From: Tigriopus japonicus
Lineage: Eukaryota; Arthropoda; Copepoda; Harpacticoida; Harpacticidae
NCBI GenBank assembly: GCA_010645155.1
Contig: CM021316.1
Location: forward strand, 2,587,249-2,651,248
Length of the DNA: 64,000 bases
Direction: 5' to 3'
Under the pieces are notes generated by a model that saw only the letters and a list, made by a program, of their open reading frames with translations, did no database searches and was not told the origin of the DNA. Below are positions 60,619-64,000 of this stretch, piece after piece (position 1 is the stretch's first letter; the number at the start of each line of letters is the position of its first letter). A program made the translations under genes and the position numbers.

Positions 60619-61372
60619 ATTTCAAATTTCTCTTTCTCTCGCCAAACACGTGTTGACATGCCCTGTTTTGATTTATCAGGGTTGCCACATTTCACTGTGA
60701 AATTTTGTCAAACATTTTTTGGCCAAAGGTAAGTCGAAACAAGGACGATAAATGAAAATACAAAAATATGTAGAACATTTCTTGCGATTATTTTGCATTG
60801 TTAGGACGATTTTTCAATTTGAGGCAAACTTTGGTAACAAGAAAAGCTTCAAATTTCACCCAGTACAAAGTAATGGTTTCAGTTTGTGTTGGAGCCTGTC
60901 AAACGAGTTGCAACGAAAATGCACCTTTTTCACGTTGAGTTTTCATTTTGACATTTTGAGTAAAATCTGCTGTCCAAATTCGTCATGCTTGGCGATTTGC
61001 CTCCAAAGAAGATCCTGGTGTGGGATTGCAAAGCGTCCGAAACAAAGCTCTTTCTTATTGAAACTGAAGGAATCAAGGAAATGTTTTATTTTTTTAAATC
61101 TGACTTCATTCTTGCTTTTTGGCAGCTCTGCTTTTGTTGACAGAATGGCTTCCAAAAATGAGGGAGAATTTGAAGCCATCTCGTTTGCAGCGCTGTCAAC
61201 AGCGTTTGGAGTGAATGTAGTTGCCGTAGTGACGCAGTCATGGGACGCTAAAATCCTATCGACCGCCAGTTAAAAGGTAAGTCTGTTATATTTCAATCAC
61301 TTAAATGCGTATATAGGCGTAAAAAACTGATGCCACAATCAAAGCTACTGTGTTAAACCAAATCCCAAATCA
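60619..61372. other. Intergenic, no convincing gene
   Basis: Contains the NLE1 promoter and a 173-codon plus-strand frame (60752-61273) that lacks recognisable motifs and is followed by a donor-like GTAAGT at about 61275. The 3' end of that frame starting at 61145 could be a small 5' exon, but nothing downstream supports it. A CAGGGTTGCCA sequence (60678) resembles a transposon terminus. Confidence 0.4.
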
Positions 61373-62650
61373 TTACATTTCCTCAATATCGGCCGTAAAG
61401 GTCACGTGGTTCTTGGTTAGTCGATCCACCAAACTGGTGCGAGCAAAAGCGTATCCAGGCGGGTAAACACCGCCTTTTCCCGGCATCCGGTCCGCCTCAC
61501 TCAATAAAACCAAGGCCGATTGGACCAAACATTCGCAAGTGGAACCGTATCCCACGTTCTTGCCTTTTACCACCACCGTCACTTTGCGGTTAGGCGGTTG
61601 CTCGGGAGTGTCGGTGGGATTGGCCAATTTCTGGGTCCATCCACGACCCACCAGGGTCATTTCAAAGTTGGTCTCCTCGGTCATGGCCTTGGAAGGGCCC
61701 TCTTTGGAAACGGTTCCACCGGAAAAGAAACGGGGATAGGTCTCCAAAAGGGAACGCCCCCAGGGGAATTTGGCCAAGATGCCGAAGATAGCGCCCACCA
61801 TGATGGCCAAAATGGCGTAGAAAAGCGAAGGCATGCGTACATAGCAGCCAACCTGGGTGGGACGTTGTTGATCTCGGTGAAAGCGAGCCCTTTGGGTACG
61901 CATCATAACCGAGCGATCGGATCCCAAGAAAGGCAGACACCAGCCTTGAACCACGTCATTGTAGTGCAAGGCGGGTCTGGCCTTCAGTTTGGGTTGGAGA
62001 GCGGGCAACCGTTCAGGAAATAAGCTCTTACGCAAAGGCTTCAGCTCATGAGCCATGGCCAGGCCGTAAATGGCAGATTGCCACGTGCCAAAGTTAATGG
62101 CGGGTCCGGATACATCCGGAGGAGTGGTGACCGTTAAATAGGTCTCAATGTCATTGACATCCCCCTCCATTTTGGATGTTAGGAACATCTGCCCGAGGTC
62201 GGAGGGAATCGAATCAAAACCGCAGGAGCTGATGACATAAATCCCCTTGGCTTCGGCTGGTTCATGGTAATGCAATTGCATTTTTTCCATGTATTGGGGC
62301 TCCCCGCTGATATCCAGGTGGTGAGTGCCGGCTTCAACGCAAGCCTTGACCACTTGTTCACCGTAAAAGCGATATGGTCCCACGCAATTCAAGACCAAAC
62401 GGGCTTGAGAAGCCATTTGAGCCAAGGATGATTCCTCCTTGATATCGCATACTACCACGGGCACGGAAATAAGGTTTAAGCCCGTGGCTTTGGAGGCAGC
62501 TTCCAATACGGCCTTTAACTTGCTCTCAGAGCGACCCGAGATGGCCCAAGTGAGCTTTTGATCATTTTGGGCTAAGGCTCGAGCCAAATATTCCACCACA
62601 AATTGCCCGGTGTAGCCCGAGGCCCCAAATATGACGATGTCAAACTTCAT
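61373..62650 (-). CDS. SCCPDH: Saccharopine dehydrogenase-like oxidoreductase
   Basis: One uninterrupted frame of 425 aa; human SCCPDH has 429. The ATG at 62650 gives MKFDIVIFGASGYTGQFVVE, with the Rossmann dinucleotide-binding motif GASGYTG at residues 9-15. VLNCVGPYRFYGEQVVKAC and HHLDISGEPQYME follow, the conserved core of the family. A hydrophobic segment at about residues 277-300 (LFYAILAIMVGAIFGILAKF) would anchor it in a membrane; the mammalian protein is found on lipid droplets and mitochondria. The C-terminal part includes VGYGSTCECLVQSALVLL and GGVYPPGYAF. It is not a lysine-pathway enzyme as far as known, and its substrate is unresolved. Absence of introns contrasts with most neighbours. 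Confidence 0.94.
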   Translation of the reverse strand: MKFDIVIFGASGYTGQFVVEYLARALAQNDQKLTWAISGRSESKLKAVLEAASKATGLNLISVPVVVCDIKEESSLAQMASQARLVLNCVGPYRFYGEQVVKACVEAGTHHLDISGEPQYMEKMQLHYHEPAEAKGIYVISSCGFDSIPSDLGQMFLTSKMEGDVNDIETYLTVTTPPDVSGPAINFGTWQSAIYGLAMAHELKPLRKSLFPERLPALQPKLKARPALHYNDVVQGWCLPFLGSDRSVMMRTQRARFHRDQQRPTQVGCYVRMPSLFYAILAIMVGAIFGILAKFPWGRSLLETYPRFFSGGTVSKEGPSKAMTEETNFEMTLVGRGWTQKLANPTDTPEQPPNRKVTVVVKGKNVGYGSTCECLVQSALVLLSEADRMPGKGGVYPPGYAFARTSLVDRLTKNHVTFTADIEEM

Positions 62651-64000
62651 GTCCAATTGATTTTGCGTGAAGAAATGAAGTTAGATGGAAGGTCTTGACT
62701 GTAGACGAGTCTTAGACGAATGGAGTCGTTATCTTAACAATGCAAGAACTGTTTGAGACCTTTGACACCTACATGTAGCATGTGAGTCATGCACACTTGG
62801 TCGTGAAAAGAACCCGTTTTGGGCTCAAATTGTCGTCAAGGTGGGTTCATGGGCTCATCGTGCCAGCCTTCAACACAGGGTAACTGAACATCGTCAGAAC
62901 CTGCAACTCTATCTACTAGTTGTGAATTAAAATTATCCTAATTTTTTTTAGTCCACATTGTGATTGGAGCGATATATTACTTTTGTTCAGTAGTTTGGGG
63001 GTACAAATAGCAAAAAGTTCCGAGCATATTTTATTCACTGTGAAAACAATGTGGGAAACGACCGCCGGGTCCGTGGCGTCAGGTCAGTTTGCGTGGTTTG
63101 GCCCTGTAAGCAGGGTGACCAATATTTTTACAATTCACTATGAAAATGTTCTCGAGAATTTTGCTCCATCATTATGAAGAAATCACTTGCGAAGCAAAAA
63201 AAAATGTGTGTTATTCTGACAATTAAGCGGATTTATTTAATATTGTTATTTAAATGTTTCGAGTTTGTATTTCTTCAATTGGACTGTGGTTTGGTGAACC
63301 GATTTGGTCCCATTTGATTTGATAGGAAATGGCAACTTTGTCATAAGTATCATTTATTTTTCTCGTTTTTTTACTCAAATCCAAAATAGGAAGAGAACAT
63401 TATGTAAACTTTATTATGTAAAGGGGGCATGAATGCTTTAGTAATAAAATCTCAGAAGTGACTTGAAGATGCCTAGATTATTTATTCTTTCTAACTTAAC
63501 ATACCGAATTTCGACTCAAAAGTCCTATCAAGATGGAATGTGATTAACTTATCTCACCCAACACTGGTAAAGGAAAACTAATATTATATCTTAAAAAGAA
63601 ATCTTTTCCATCATAACTAACTTTGTTCAGCCTTCAGTCATTTTTGATTGTGTTTAAGTACGTAATATTAATGTATTGGGCTTAGGAGAACCGCTTGAGA
63701 TGTTAAAAAGCATGATTTTTTTTTTTAAATTTTAGTCTTTTACCCATGAAAATAATTATAAAAGTCTCTCATTTCAACAAGACTTTCTAACAATAGATTA
63801 ATATTATTTGCTTCACATAATGATCAAATGCTAACAGGCTGATTACATTATTTTGAGTTTCCAAGTAATCAGATCCCCAAGTGTCCCAAAATCCTCGATT
63901 CCATGTCTAGTCACCCTGGTTTCCCCCAAAGGTCTAAAATTCAGCCTTGTTTGTCGTCCAAGAAAACAGAGGAAGGCATCGTTTTTGTCAGCGCATTCGT
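62651..64000. other. Intergenic, no gene seen
   Basis: AT-rich sequence upstream of SCCPDH. CAGGGTGAC at about 63111 and GTCACCCTG at about 63907 are inverted 9-mers that could bound an 800-bp element, but no target-site duplication is visible. Confidence 0.45.

Noticed and set aside
60752..61273. 173-codon plus-strand frame between NLE1 and SCCPDH
   Set aside because: Starts in AT-rich sequence, no recognisable protein features, and the minus strand is also partly open. Possible 5' exon only.
63111..63916. Possible element bounded by CAGGGTGAC and GTCACCCTG
   Set aside because: Only nine bases pair, and the 8-bp flanks (CCTGTAAG and GTTTCCCC) do not match.

Overview
The window looks like nuclear DNA from an arthropod, most likely a crustacean such as a copepod; that placement is an inference. 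Genes are split by GT-AG introns, many only 59-90 nt long and a few over 1 kb. There are arthropod-style secreted proteins and many degenerate AT-rich repeats. One assembly gap of 276 N lies at 56211-56486. I saw no rRNA, tRNA, CRISPR array or bacterial operon structure.

Left part (1-23 kb). A first coding exon of a gene running off the left edge lies at 1334-1442 (-). A short coiled-coil ORF ending in a CaaX box is at 5746-5925 (+). A prothymosin-like acidic protein (7787-9452, -) and ribosomal protein eL42/RPL36A (9862-11608, +) are head to head, 409 bp apart between start codons. The mitochondrial ATP synthase b subunit ATP5PB (13014-19842, -, five exons) carries a complete secreted-peptide gene with its own TATA box in its third intron on the opposite strand (16173-16472, +). 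Next is a same-strand nested locus: SVIP (21854-23152, +, two exons) has the intronless tRNA-dihydrouridine synthase DUS4L (21958-22863) inside its only intron.

Middle part (23-51 kb). 23.2-31.8 kb is repeat-rich: four different degenerate tandem arrays, a long inverted repeat with about 160-bp arms, two copies of a dispersed repeat, and a decayed gene of unknown family (24190-24807, -). A seven-exon gene for a 557-aa secreted cysteine-rich protein spans 31921-42747 (-). I see no convincing gene from 42748 to 51347.

Right part (51-64 kb). An LMBR1-family nine-pass membrane protein (51348-54549, -, eight exons) has a hAT-like short element in its longest intron. After the gap there is a secreted protein gene (58168-58826, +) whose upstream region is crowded with short palindromes. 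It converges on Notchless/NLE1 (58889-60618, -, four exons), a WD40 ribosome-assembly factor. Intronless SCCPDH (61373-62650, -) follows.

The genes do not form one pathway, though eL42 and NLE1 both concern the large ribosomal subunit. The most unusual architecture is the SVIP/DUS4L locus, where splicing versus intronic polyadenylation could decide which protein is made. Exon borders were placed by eye from GT/AG sites, reading-frame phase and protein-family match; every multi-exon model listed as complete closes in frame.
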